A stretch of 13,734 nucleotides of DNA from CAKQOE01 sp963627215 (lineage in GTDB: Bacteria > Bacillota > Clostridia > Peptostreptococcales > Anaerovoracaceae). The stretch is taken from contig CAVGAH010000054.1 in the NCBI GenBank assembly GCA_963627215.1, positions 1-13,734 of the forward strand, read 5' to 3'. The position numbers and the translations under genes are program-made. The notes beneath the pieces are model-generated. The model had not been told where the DNA came from. It did not search any database and saw nothing but the letters and a program-made list of their open reading frames with translations. Below are positions 6,377 to 12,476 of this stretch, piece after piece. Within the stretch, counting starts at the first letter, position 1, and the number at the start of each line of letters is the position of its first letter.

Positions 6377-7609
6377 ATGAGTAATATGGGAAACAATTCT
6401 GTTGTGCCACTGACACCGGCGCTCAACAAAAAACGTTATATGATTCTCATTATAGCAGCTGTTTTTAACCTTCCTACTGGTCTTGGAGCGAACTGGGCGC
6501 TTGTTCAGCCTTTTGTAAAGGAAAATTTCGGTCTTGACAGTGGAGCTGCAAATATGCCTTACTCTGTATTCATGGCATTCTTTGTAATAGGAAATATATT
6601 AGGAGGCCAGCTGCAGAATAAAAAAGGTGCAAAATTTGTAATAATACTCGGTAATATCATTCAGGATCTCGGCCTGCTCACGCTGGCTTTCGTACCGACA
6701 TCTGCACCGTGGATGCTTTCAGCTACATATGGTCTGCTTGGAGGAACAGGCGGCGGTATGGCATACAATGCTGTACTGGCAGCTATCTCAAAATGGTTCC
6801 CTGACAGAAAAGGTCTTGCTTCAGGCATAATCGTAGCGCTTGTAGGCGCAAACGGACTTATAATGTCACCTATAGGCAATGCACTGCTGAATGATCTCGG
6901 ATATACTGAGGCGCTTGTAGCTATCGCCGGTATTTATTTTGCGCTCTTTATCATAGGCATCTGGTTCATAAAGCTTCCTCCACAGGGCTTTATGGCGGAT
7001 TATGTTCCTGCAGCTAAGGTAGTTTCATCGGGCAAAGATTATACTGCTTCAGAAATGGTAAGAACTAAGGAATTTTATATAATTGCGGGAGCTCTTGCTT
7101 TCGGTCTGTGCGCATACTTCCTGCTCAATCCTATGGTAAAGTCGCTTGCTATAGAAAGAGGTCTGACAGAAGCCGTAGCTGTAGTTGCAATAATGGTACT
7201 TTCGGTTGCGAACTGCTTCGGAAGAGTCATTATGCCTACACTGAGTGATAAATTTGGAAGAAAGCCGATACTTATCATATTATTCGGTGTATGCATGGCA
7301 GCAGTGCTGGCTATGATAAATGCAGGCGGATATCTCTATCTCTTCCTTGCAGGAGCTATCGCATTCTGCTATGGCGGATTTTTCGGCATATTCCCGGCTA
7401 TAGTTTCAGACCAGTTTGGCGCAAAGAATCACGGCCTTAACTACGGTATAATTATGATAGGCTACGGTATAATAGTTCTTATATGCCCTAAGCTCGTTTC
7501 TGTAGGTGTAGGTTTTGCCTTTACATGCGCTGCTGTAGCATGCGTTTTAGGTATGATACTCGTACTTCTTCTGAAGTCACCGGGAAAGGCAAAGAAAGCT
7601 GCAAAATAA
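6377..7609 (+). CDS. MFS transporter, oxalate/formate antiporter (OFA) family
   Basis: This is a 410-residue integral membrane carrier with about 12 hydrophobic segments split by a cytoplasmic loop near residues 205-230. The OFA-like block YGLLGGTGGGMAY (118-130) followed by ISKWFPDRKGLASG (137-150) is plain. A motif-A-like LSDKFGRKP (289-297) lies in the second half. OFA carriers exchange small carboxylates such as oxalate, formate or lactate. Here the carrier presumably imports the operon's substrate, exports its acid product, or exchanges the two. GGAGA lies 9 nt before the ATG. It is the last gene of the operon, 99 nt after the alcohol dehydrogenase, and is probably co-transcribed. The substrate cannot be read from the sequence; some MFS carriers also move organosulfonates. 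Confidence 0.85.
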   Translation: MSNMGNNSVVPLTPALNKKRYMILIIAAVFNLPTGLGANWALVQPFVKENFGLDSGAANMPYSVFMAFFVIGNILGGQLQNKKGAKFVIILGNIIQDLGLLTLAFVPTSAPWMLSATYGLLGGTGGGMAYNAVLAAISKWFPDRKGLASGIIVALVGANGLIMSPIGNALLNDLGYTEALVAIAGIYFALFIIGIWFIKLPPQGFMADYVPAAKVVSSGKDYTASEMVRTKEFYIIAGALAFGLCAYFLLNPMVKSLAIERGLTEAVAVVAIMVLSVANCFGRVIMPTLSDKFGRKPILIILFGVCMAAVLAMINAGGYLYLFLAGAIAFCYGGFFGIFPAIVSDQFGAKNHGLNYGIIMIGYGIIVLICPKLVSVGVGFAFTCAAVACVLGMILVLLLKSPGKAKKAAK

Positions 7610-7637
7610 AAAACATTATACAAAAATTTTTCTACAT

Positions 7638-7673
7638 TGATAAAACATTATACTGTGATAAAACATTATACTG
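7638..7673. repeat. 18-bp tandem duplication after the transporter gene
   Basis: TGATAAAACATTATACTG occurs twice head to tail (7638-7655 and 7656-7673). Its core AAAACATTATAC also occurs at 7610-7621, immediately after the transporter stop codon, making three core copies. Each unit carries a -10-like TATACT but no good -35 box was found. Confidence 0.7.
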
Positions 7674-7696
7674 TTATCAAATAATACACACACAAA

Positions 7697-7724
7697 GGCG
7701 GGGCCTGCGCAGGCCGGCTCCGCC
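7697..7724 (+). other. GC-rich hairpin in the operon 3' region
   Basis: GGCCTGCGCAGGCC (7702-7715) is a perfect 14-bp palindrome, extended by GGCGG (7697-7701) with CCGCC (7720-7724) across a GGCT bulge. No T-run follows, so it may protect an mRNA end rather than terminate. It precedes the repeated element at 7750. Confidence 0.55.
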
Positions 7725-7749
7725 GCAATTCATTAAAAACGCTGTTTAA

Positions 7750-7825
7750 ATTCTCCAATTTAAATAAATTAACATTTAAGAAAAGAAAAAACCGTTTCGG
7801 AGTAACGCACCGAAGCGGTTTTTTC
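7750..7825. repeat. repeated intergenic element, copy 1
   Basis: This copy matches 8896-8965 almost base for base from ATTCTCCAATTTAAAT through the hairpin to the T-run. The copies flank the GntR gene in the same orientation. The identity reaches about 35 nt beyond the terminator stem, more than terminator function alone requires. Confidence 0.8.
7789..7825. terminator. bidirectional terminator between the operon and the GntR gene
   Basis: A 12-bp stem, AAACCGTTTCGG with CCGAAGCGGTTT (one T-G pair), closes a 9-nt loop, AGTAACGCA. T-runs lie on the plus strand after it and on the minus strand on the other side. It serves the convergent ends of the transporter operon (+) and the regulator gene (-). 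Confidence 0.85.
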
Positions 7826-7844
7826 TTTTTTTGATATGTGACAG

Positions 7845-7881
7845 GCACAGTCTGTGGATCGGTATGAACAGCAGACTGTGC
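7845..7881. repeat. 10-bp inverted repeat after the GntR gene
   Basis: GCACAGTCTG (7845-7854) and CAGACTGTGC (7872-7881) are perfect reverse complements around a 17-bp centre, in the 3' region of the minus-strand regulator gene. ACAGGC (7841-7846) and GCCTGT (7891-7896) could form an alternative outer pairing. No adjacent T-run suggests a role other than termination: an mRNA end structure or a binding site. Confidence 0.55.
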
Positions 7882-7912
7882 TAAATAAATGCCTGTTTGA
7901 GTTGTGAAAATG

Positions 7913-8638
7913 TTATTCCTGAGGTTGGAGAAGACTTTTCCATAATGCCAGACGCTCATCAAGAAACGCGGGAATGGCGTTCATGTCGCCGGCCTCTATG
8001 ATATCTACCTGTTTTAAATAATTATCAGGCAGAGCATCAGGAATACCTTTTTCTATAGTTGCAGTTATTGCCTCGTATCTCGAATATTTAGATATACGGT
8101 AAACGATATCATCAAGCTGCACCATCATCATATTTCCGGACATTTCACCCAGATAAAAATTGAACTTCATGCTTGCTTCGTATTTTGCGTCGATGTCGAG
8201 ACTATCATCATTCATGGCAGCCTTGAAGGCGAGCCCATACTCGCGAAGCTGCGAAATGCTGTCAGAAGAAGCGTTTCTGATCGCCAGATACATAGCTGAA
8301 AGTGCACATGAGATTTTAAACTCTAAAAGGTCGTTTTGATTTCTTTTAGAAGCAAGTATGCCATATATCATAGGGTCAAAAAGCTTCTGTGAAAATTTAT
8401 CTACGACGAATGTGCCTTCAGGGCGGCGTATCTCAAGGATACCGAAAGCTACGAGGACTTTAAGAGCCTCTCTGACCGCATTTCGGCTCACTCCCAGCTT
8501 TTCGCTGAACTCTACCTCGGTAGGTATTTTTTCACCGGGCTGAAGCTCACCGCTTATAAGGGCGTCTGTAATGCGCTCTATAAGTATCTCGGAAATAGGT
8601 CCCTTAGGCAGCTCGTCGAATAATTTTGCTTTGTTCAT
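7913..8638 (-). CDS. GntR-family regulator, FadR/FCD type
   Basis: This is a 241-residue DNA-binding regulator. A winged helix (about residues 15-80) contains PGEKIPTEVEFSEKLGVSR and AVREALKVL, both GntR hallmarks. The alpha-helical C-terminal domain (about 100-235) resembles FCD. The usual FCD metal-ligand segment D-x-x-F-H is SMKFN here, and the later histidines are also absent, so it probably binds its effector without the usual metal. The start at 8638 is set by AGGAAGGA about 10 nt upstream; the reading frame stays open to 8686 but has no ribosome site there. It is convergent with the fermentation operon and is the most likely local regulator, sensing a pathway acid or acyl-CoA. Candidate operators are the palindrome at 1419-1453 and the TGTATACA sites. 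Family confidence is high; the regulon is inference. Confidence 0.88.
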   Translation of the reverse strand: MNKAKLFDELPKGPISEILIERITDALISGELQPGEKIPTEVEFSEKLGVSRNAVREALKVLVAFGILEIRRPEGTFVVDKFSQKLFDPMIYGILASKRNQNDLLEFKISCALSAMYLAIRNASSDSISQLREYGLAFKAAMNDDSLDIDAKYEASMKFNFYLGEMSGNMMMVQLDDIVYRISKYSRYEAITATIEKGIPDALPDNYLKQVDIIEAGDMNAIPAFLDERLALWKSLLQPQE

Positions 8639-8691
8639 TTTATATTTTTCCTTCCTGTCAGGGGATATACATAGTAACACATACAACCTTT

Positions 8692-8720
8692 ATAGTATCA
8701 CTTTCTCGCTGCAGCCACAA
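8692..8720 (-). promoter_or_regulatory. candidate promoter of the GntR gene
   Basis: On the minus strand TTGTGG (8720-8715) and TACTAT (8697-8692) are 17 bp apart. Transcription would start near 8685, about 45 nt before the ATG. The -35 region is part of a direct repeat, CAGCCACAA, at 8712-8720 and 8727-8735 on the plus strand. Confidence 0.45.
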
Positions 8721-8782
8721 GACAAACAGCCACAAATAGAATATGTACACAAGAAAAAACAAGAAAAATTCCGCAATACTTA

Positions 8783-8810
8783 TTGACAATTTTTAAACAA
8801 GCAATATAAT
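8783..8810 (+). promoter_or_regulatory. near-consensus promoter with no protein gene behind it
   Basis: TTGACA (8783-8788) and TATAAT (8805-8810), 16 bp apart, form the best vegetative promoter match in the window. The palindrome TGTATACA (8810-8817) overlaps its last -10 base and the likely start site. No open reading frame of any size follows on this strand before the terminator at 8965, so it points to a small RNA. Confidence 0.6.
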
Positions 8811-8895
8811 GTATACAATAAATTTTTTGGAAAGACGGAGTTTGAGAGCATCAGACCCGTCTTTAATATGTGTAATACTTAAATTTGTTATTTAG

Positions 8896-8965
8896 ATTCT
8901 CCAATTTAAATAAATTAACGCTTAAGAAAAAACGCTTCGGAGTAACGCACCGAAGCGTTTTTTCT
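8896..8965. repeat. repeated intergenic element, copy 2
   Basis: This is the second copy of the element at 7750-7825, 70 bp and in the same orientation. The stem differs from copy 1 by paired changes that keep it base-paired, while the loop AGTAACGCA is unchanged. Confidence 0.8.
8931..8965. terminator. bidirectional terminator after pdxST and the candidate RNA
   Basis: AAACGCTTCGG pairs perfectly with CCGAAGCGTTT around AGTAACGCA, with T-runs on both strands. On the minus strand it would end pdxS-pdxT transcripts; on the plus strand it would end the candidate small RNA. Confidence 0.8.
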
Positions 8966-9146
8966 GTTTGTGTTAATAAAAGTGGGCGCGCCTGCGCGCT
9001 AACTAAGCTGGGCGTTAAATTAACTTTTTATCCCAACCTCTGTTCTGCTTAATAAGGCATGACTATCAGCAAATTTTTATTACTTTATGTGAGTAATATT
9101 TTATCATCGGTTAAAATATCTGTAAATGCAGAATAGAAGTGAGATA
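8966..9146. other. intergenic region after pdxT with two hairpins
   Basis: No gene is seen. GCGCG-CCTG-CGCGC (8986-8999) is a GC-only hairpin. ATATTTTA (9096-9103) pairs with TAAAATAT (9112-9119) about 30 nt after the pdxT stop codon on the minus strand. Neither carries a clear T-run, so the main pdxST terminator is probably at 8931-8965. Confidence 0.4.
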
Positions 9147-9791
9147 TTAAGCGCAGAGCGTAAGAAATTTCTCATGTATACGTGTGTCATCAGTAAGCTC
9201 AGGATGGAACGCAAGCGCTATCTGATTTTTGTATTCAACGCCTACGATGCGATCCCCGACCGTTCCGAGGATATGTACACTGTCTGAGCTTGCAGCCTGC
9301 TCGTCTGCGGGAGCAGACACAGTCACGCCGTCATTAATTTTCTCGACGTAAGGCGCTCTTATAAAGCGCATTTCAAAAGGTCCGATCCCGGCTACATCGT
9401 GCATGCCGGAGAAGCTTCCGAGCTGGCGTCCGTAAGCATTCCTGCGTACAGTCACAGGAAGAGTGCCGAAGCATCGCATATCATCATTGCCGATAGTTTC
9501 AGCAAGAAGTATCATACCTGCGCATGTAGCGAGGACAGGCAGCCCAGCATCGATCTTTGCCTTGAGAGTATCGTACATTCCGAGCTCGCGGAGCAGCTTG
9601 TTCTGGACAGTAGACTCGCCGCCCGGGAGCACGAGACCGTCAAAATCCTGCTCGCAGTCTGCCGCCTGGCGCAGCTCGACACACTCAGCACCGAGCTTTT
9701 CAAGCATCTTTTCATGCTCGATAAATGCTCCCTGTACAGCAAGGACTGCGATCTTTAACTTTTTATTTGAATTTAAATCCGATATGGACAT
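9147..9791 (-). CDS. pdxT: pyridoxal 5'-phosphate synthase glutaminase subunit PdxT
   Basis: This is the class I glutaminase that supplies ammonia to PdxS for PLP synthesis, 214 residues, a little longer than the usual 186-200. PGGEST (56-61), the nucleophile C90 in ATCAGM, RRNAYGRQ (116-123), and the catalytic H196 and E198 in FHPELTDDTR are all present, so the triad is intact. The first dozen residues, before KLKIAVLAVQG, are an extra N-terminal stretch. The ATG at 9791 is supported by AAGGAG, which overlaps the pdxS stop codon. The gap between the two genes is only 14 nt, so translation is probably coupled. Confidence 0.95.
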   Translation of the reverse strand: MSISDLNSNKKLKIAVLAVQGAFIEHEKMLEKLGAECVELRQAADCEQDFDGLVLPGGESTVQNKLLRELGMYDTLKAKIDAGLPVLATCAGMILLAETIGNDDMRCFGTLPVTVRRNAYGRQLGSFSGMHDVAGIGPFEMRFIRAPYVEKINDGVTVSAPADEQAASSDSVHILGTVGDRIVGVEYKNQIALAFHPELTDDTRIHEKFLTLCA

Positions 9792-9805
9792 AATTATCCC
9801 TCTCC

Positions 9806-10681
9806 TTATTTGCCTCTCTCAGCCATGAGGAGCTCGATCTCAGCTTCATTGATACCGACCATAGCTTCTCCGAGATCTTCAGAAAGCTCAGCAATCAGCT
9901 TAGCGTTAGTGAAATTAGTTACAGCCTTTACGATAGCGTTAGCGCGCTTTTCAGGCTTGCCTGACTTAAATATACCCGAACCAACGAAAACACCCTCAGC
10001 GCCGAGCTGCATCATGAGCGCTGCGTCAGCAGGAGTAGCAACGCCACCCGCAGCAAAGTTTACAACAGGAAGCTTGCCGTTTTCGTGAACATAGAGAACC
10101 AGATCATAAGGGACCTGAAGCTCCTTAGCAGCATTGAAAAGCTCGTCCTTTCTCATAGAAACAAGACGTGCGATCTCAGCATTCATCATGCGCATATGAC
10201 GAACAGCCTGAACTACATCGCCTGTACCCGGCTCGCCCTTTGTACGGATCATAGAAGCACCTTCATTTATACGGCGAAGAGCCTCTCCGAGGTCGCGCGC
10301 GCCGCATACGAAAGGAACCTTGAACTGAGTCTTGTCGATATGATAAGTATCATCAGCAGGCGAGAGCACTTCACTTTCATCTATATAGTCGATCTCGATA
10401 GCTTCAAGTATCTGAGCCTCAACGAAATGACCGATACGGCACTTAGCCATAACAGGAATAGAAACAGCGTCCTGGATGCCCTTTATCATCTTAGGATCGC
10501 TCATACGAGAAACGCCGCCCGCAGCGCGGATGTCGGCAGGAATGCGTTCGAGCGCCATTACAGCGCATGCACCTGCAGCTTCAGCTATCTTAGCCTGTTC
10601 AGGAGTAGTAACGTCCATTATTACGCCGCCCTTGAGCATCTGAGCGAGCTCCTTGTTTAATTCATATCTGTTTTCTGACAT
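9806..10681 (-). CDS. pdxS: pyridoxal 5'-phosphate synthase lyase subunit PdxS
   Basis: This is the synthase subunit that joins ribose 5-phosphate, glyceraldehyde 3-phosphate and ammonia into PLP, as a dodecamer decorated by PdxT. It has 291 residues. D23 in IMDVTTPEQA, the substrate lysines K80 (VMAKCRIGHF) and K148 (IRTKGEPGTGD), and VNFAAGGVATPADAA are intact. GGAGG, 7 nt before the ATG at 10681, fixes the start; the frame is open to 10759 but that extension is hydrophobic, not homologous in character, and lacks a ribosome site. It is first in the pdxST operon and divergent from a MocR-type regulator, a common arrangement for PdxR control of PLP synthesis. Confidence 0.96.
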   Translation of the reverse strand: MSENRYELNKELAQMLKGGVIMDVTTPEQAKIAEAAGACAVMALERIPADIRAAGGVSRMSDPKMIKGIQDAVSIPVMAKCRIGHFVEAQILEAIEIDYIDESEVLSPADDTYHIDKTQFKVPFVCGARDLGEALRRINEGASMIRTKGEPGTGDVVQAVRHMRMMNAEIARLVSMRKDELFNAAKELQVPYDLVLYVHENGKLPVVNFAAGGVATPADAALMMQLGAEGVFVGSGIFKSGKPEKRANAIVKAVTNFTNAKLIAELSEDLGEAMVGINEAEIELLMAERGK

Positions 10682-10908
10682 CTTATATCCTCCATTATTT
10701 AACAAATAAATTCCTAAATAGATAATACAGTAATAAAGATAAAACAGCCCATGCGTCACCGCATCAACATTCGGCGGACTGACCGCCGTTTTGTATACAT
10801 ATATTCATCTTTAAAAAACCGTTGCTATGTATTATAATCATGATTGACCATATTAAAATCACCAAAATAAATATATTCAGAATGGTCAGATAAAGGAAAA
10901 CTGGTATT
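10682..10908. promoter_or_regulatory. divergent control region between pdxS and the MocR-type gene
   Basis: For the plus strand, TTTAAA (10810-10815) and TATAAT (10833-10838) are 17 bp apart. For the minus strand, TTGATG and TTTTAT are 17 bp apart with their -35 near 10765, a weaker match. Inverted repeats here are ATGCG-TCAC-CGCAT (10751-10764), CGGCGG-ACTGA-CCGCCG (10772-10788), TGTATACA (10792-10799), and TGACCAT (10845-10851) with ATGGTCA (10882-10888). The last pair lies in the leader of the regulator, just before its AAAGGA ribosome site. Which of these the regulator binds cannot be told by eye. Confidence 0.5.
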
Positions 10909-12388
10909 ATGATAACATATTCTTTTTCAGATATAGGGTCAGACAGCCTGTACGAGCATCTGTACAAATGTATAAAAAACGATATAATAAGCGGCGCTCT
11001 GAGCGCCGGGACAAAGCTGCCGTCAAAGCGCAGTTTTGCGAGTAATCTGGGTATAAGCACGATAACAGTAGAAAACGCATATCAGCAGCTAATAGCAGAA
11101 GGATATGTTTTTTCCGTGCAGAAAAAAGGGTATTACGTATGCGATATAGACGAAGACTCCGTCCTGCGAAGCGGAGGAATAGGCGCCGCCCCCGCGNNNN
11201 NNNNNNCCGCCCACCCCCCAACCCAACCCACACGCCCCAACATCACCCCCGATGCCCCTGGCGCTACCAACCAACCCAACCCAACCAACGCGCCCCATAA
11301 TAACCGACTTCACCACCACCCAGACCGCGCCCGAAAACTTCCCGTTCACCATATGGGCGCGCCTTCTCCGCAGCGTCATCAGCGAAGAAAAGGAAGCGCT
11401 GATGACGCCCTCGCCGTCGGCCGGCACGGCCCGCCTCCGCCGAGCCATATGCGCGCACCTGCGCGCATTCCGCGGCATGAACGCAGCGCCGGAGCAGATA
11501 ATAGTCGGCGCCGGCACAGAATACCTGTACAGCCTGCTGATACAGCTGCTCGGCGCGCAGCGCGTATACGCCGTAGAAGACCCGGGCTACAGAAAAATAT
11601 CAAAGATATACGGCAGCCACGGCATAAAATGCTGTCATATACCGCTTGACGCCGGCGGCGTCGCCATGCAGGAGCTGGAGGCTTCCGGCGCAGACATCCT
11701 TCACATCTCGCCGTCGCATCATTTTCCTACAGGCATAGTAACGCCGATAAGCAGGCGCTACGAGCTGCTCGCATGGGCGGCGAAGTCGGACTCGCGCTAT
11801 ATAATAGAAGACGATTACGACAGCGAGTTCCGTCTGGAGGGCCGCCCGATACCGACGCTCAGCAGCATAGATGTTATGGAAAAGGTCATATACATGAACA
11901 CATTTTCAAAAAGCCTGACGCCTACCATAAGAATAAGCTACATGGTGCTTCCGGAGCATCTTGTCCGCAGCTTCTACGAAAAACTGTCATTTTATTCCTG
12001 TACAGTGTCAAATTTCGAACAGCTCACTATGGCACGCTTTATAGACGAGGGCTACTTTGAAAAGCACATAAACAGGATGAGGACTTTTTATCGAAACAGA
12101 AGAGACGAGATACTGCAGGCGATAGCGCAGAGCCCGCTCGCGGAGCACGTAAAGATAACAGAAGAAGACGCAGGACTTCATTTCCTCATGAAAGTAGACA
12201 CAAAGCTTACCGAACAGGAATTCCACCGCGAAGCGCTGAGCCGAGGCATACGCCTCGCACCGCTCTCAGACTACTACGACGACCCGGGCCGTGCTCCTGT
12301 AAACACATATATCATAAACTATTCGGACATACAGCCCGAAAGGCTGAAGGAAGCGATAGAAGCACTGAATGCAGCTCTGAGCAGATAA
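10909..12388 (+). CDS. pdxR: MocR/PdxR-type GntR regulator-aminotransferase fusion, interrupted by an assembly gap
   Basis: The N-terminal winged helix (from 10909; GTKLPSKRSFASNLGIS is typical GntR) is joined to a fold-type I aminotransferase domain that binds PLP as a sensor. The C-terminal part keeps the PLP-pyridine Asp in IIEDDYDSEFR (codon at 11810) and the Schiff-base Lys in NTFSKSLTP (codon at 11909). Ten Ns at 11197-11206 interrupt the gene, and the halves lie in different frames. The frame change fits a gap of unknown true length, so this is probably one intact gene of about 490 codons rather than a pseudogene. The linker around the gap is unusually proline-rich. Position opposite pdxST suggests it controls PLP synthesis. 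AAAGGA lies about 11 nt before the ATG. The symbol is assigned from context; other MocR roles are possible. Confidence 0.8.
11197..11206. other. assembly gap (ten Ns)
   Basis: The ten Ns fall in the linker region of the MocR-type gene, inside a very C-rich plus strand. The true gap length is unlikely to be ten, since the frames on either side disagree by one. Confidence 0.95.
11210..11238 (-). other. G-quadruplex-forming motif beside the gap
   Basis: The minus strand carries five consecutive G-runs of 3-6 separated by loops of 1-5 nt (C-runs at 11210-11212, 11214-11219, 11222-11224, 11227-11229 and 11235-11238 on the plus strand). This satisfies the usual four-tract quadruplex rule. It encodes proline-rich linker in the regulator, and may be why the assembly broke here. 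Confidence 0.65.
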
Positions 12389-12411
12389 AAAAATATATAT
12401 AAAATAGCAAG

Positions 12412-12455
12412 ACCGCCCGCCACAGTCAATGGTTCCCTGTGGCGGGCGGTTTTTT
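12412..12455. terminator. strong terminator between the MocR-type and Fic genes
   Basis: A perfect 14-bp GC-rich stem, ACCGCCCGCCACAG (12412-12425) with CTGTGGCGGGCGGT (12437-12450), closes an 11-nt loop and is followed by six Ts. It lies 23 nt after the regulator stop codon. On the minus strand the T-run is poor, so it mainly serves the plus-strand gene. Confidence 0.9.
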
Positions 12456-12476
12456 ACGTTACAATTTATGCTGCAA

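Larger units (their letters stand above)
8817..8965 (+). ncRNA. candidate small RNA ending in repeated element copy 2
   Basis: A transcript from the promoter at 8783-8810 would be about 150 nt. It begins with a stem-loop, AAAGACGG (8831-8838) with CCGTCTTT (8857-8864) around an 18-nt loop. An AU-rich single-stranded stretch with ATTCTCC (8896-8902) follows, and it ends in a perfect 11-bp terminator hairpin with six Ts. AUUCUCC is complementary to the GGAGAA or GGAGAAU ribosome sites of four genes in the nearby operon. No coding potential was seen. No known RNA family was recognised, and its existence rests on promoter, structure and terminator alone. Confidence 0.45.

Noticed and set aside
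8697..8760. Repeated CAGCCACAA and CACAA segments as a CRISPR-like array
   Set aside because: Only two short copies 15 bp apart, with no unique spacers of regular length and no cas genes.
10682..10759. Longer PdxS start at 10759
   Set aside because: The added 26 residues are hydrophobic and unlike PdxS, while GGAGG lies 7 nt before 10681.
11252..11649. Antisense and alternative-frame reading frames across the C-rich linker
   Set aside because: They are shadows produced by low-complexity GC-rich sequence around the gap, with no recognisable family.
10909..12388. MocR-type gene as a frameshifted pseudogene
   Set aside because: The frame change coincides with ten Ns whose true length is unknown. 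Both halves are otherwise intact with catalytic PLP residues, so a gap artefact is more likely.
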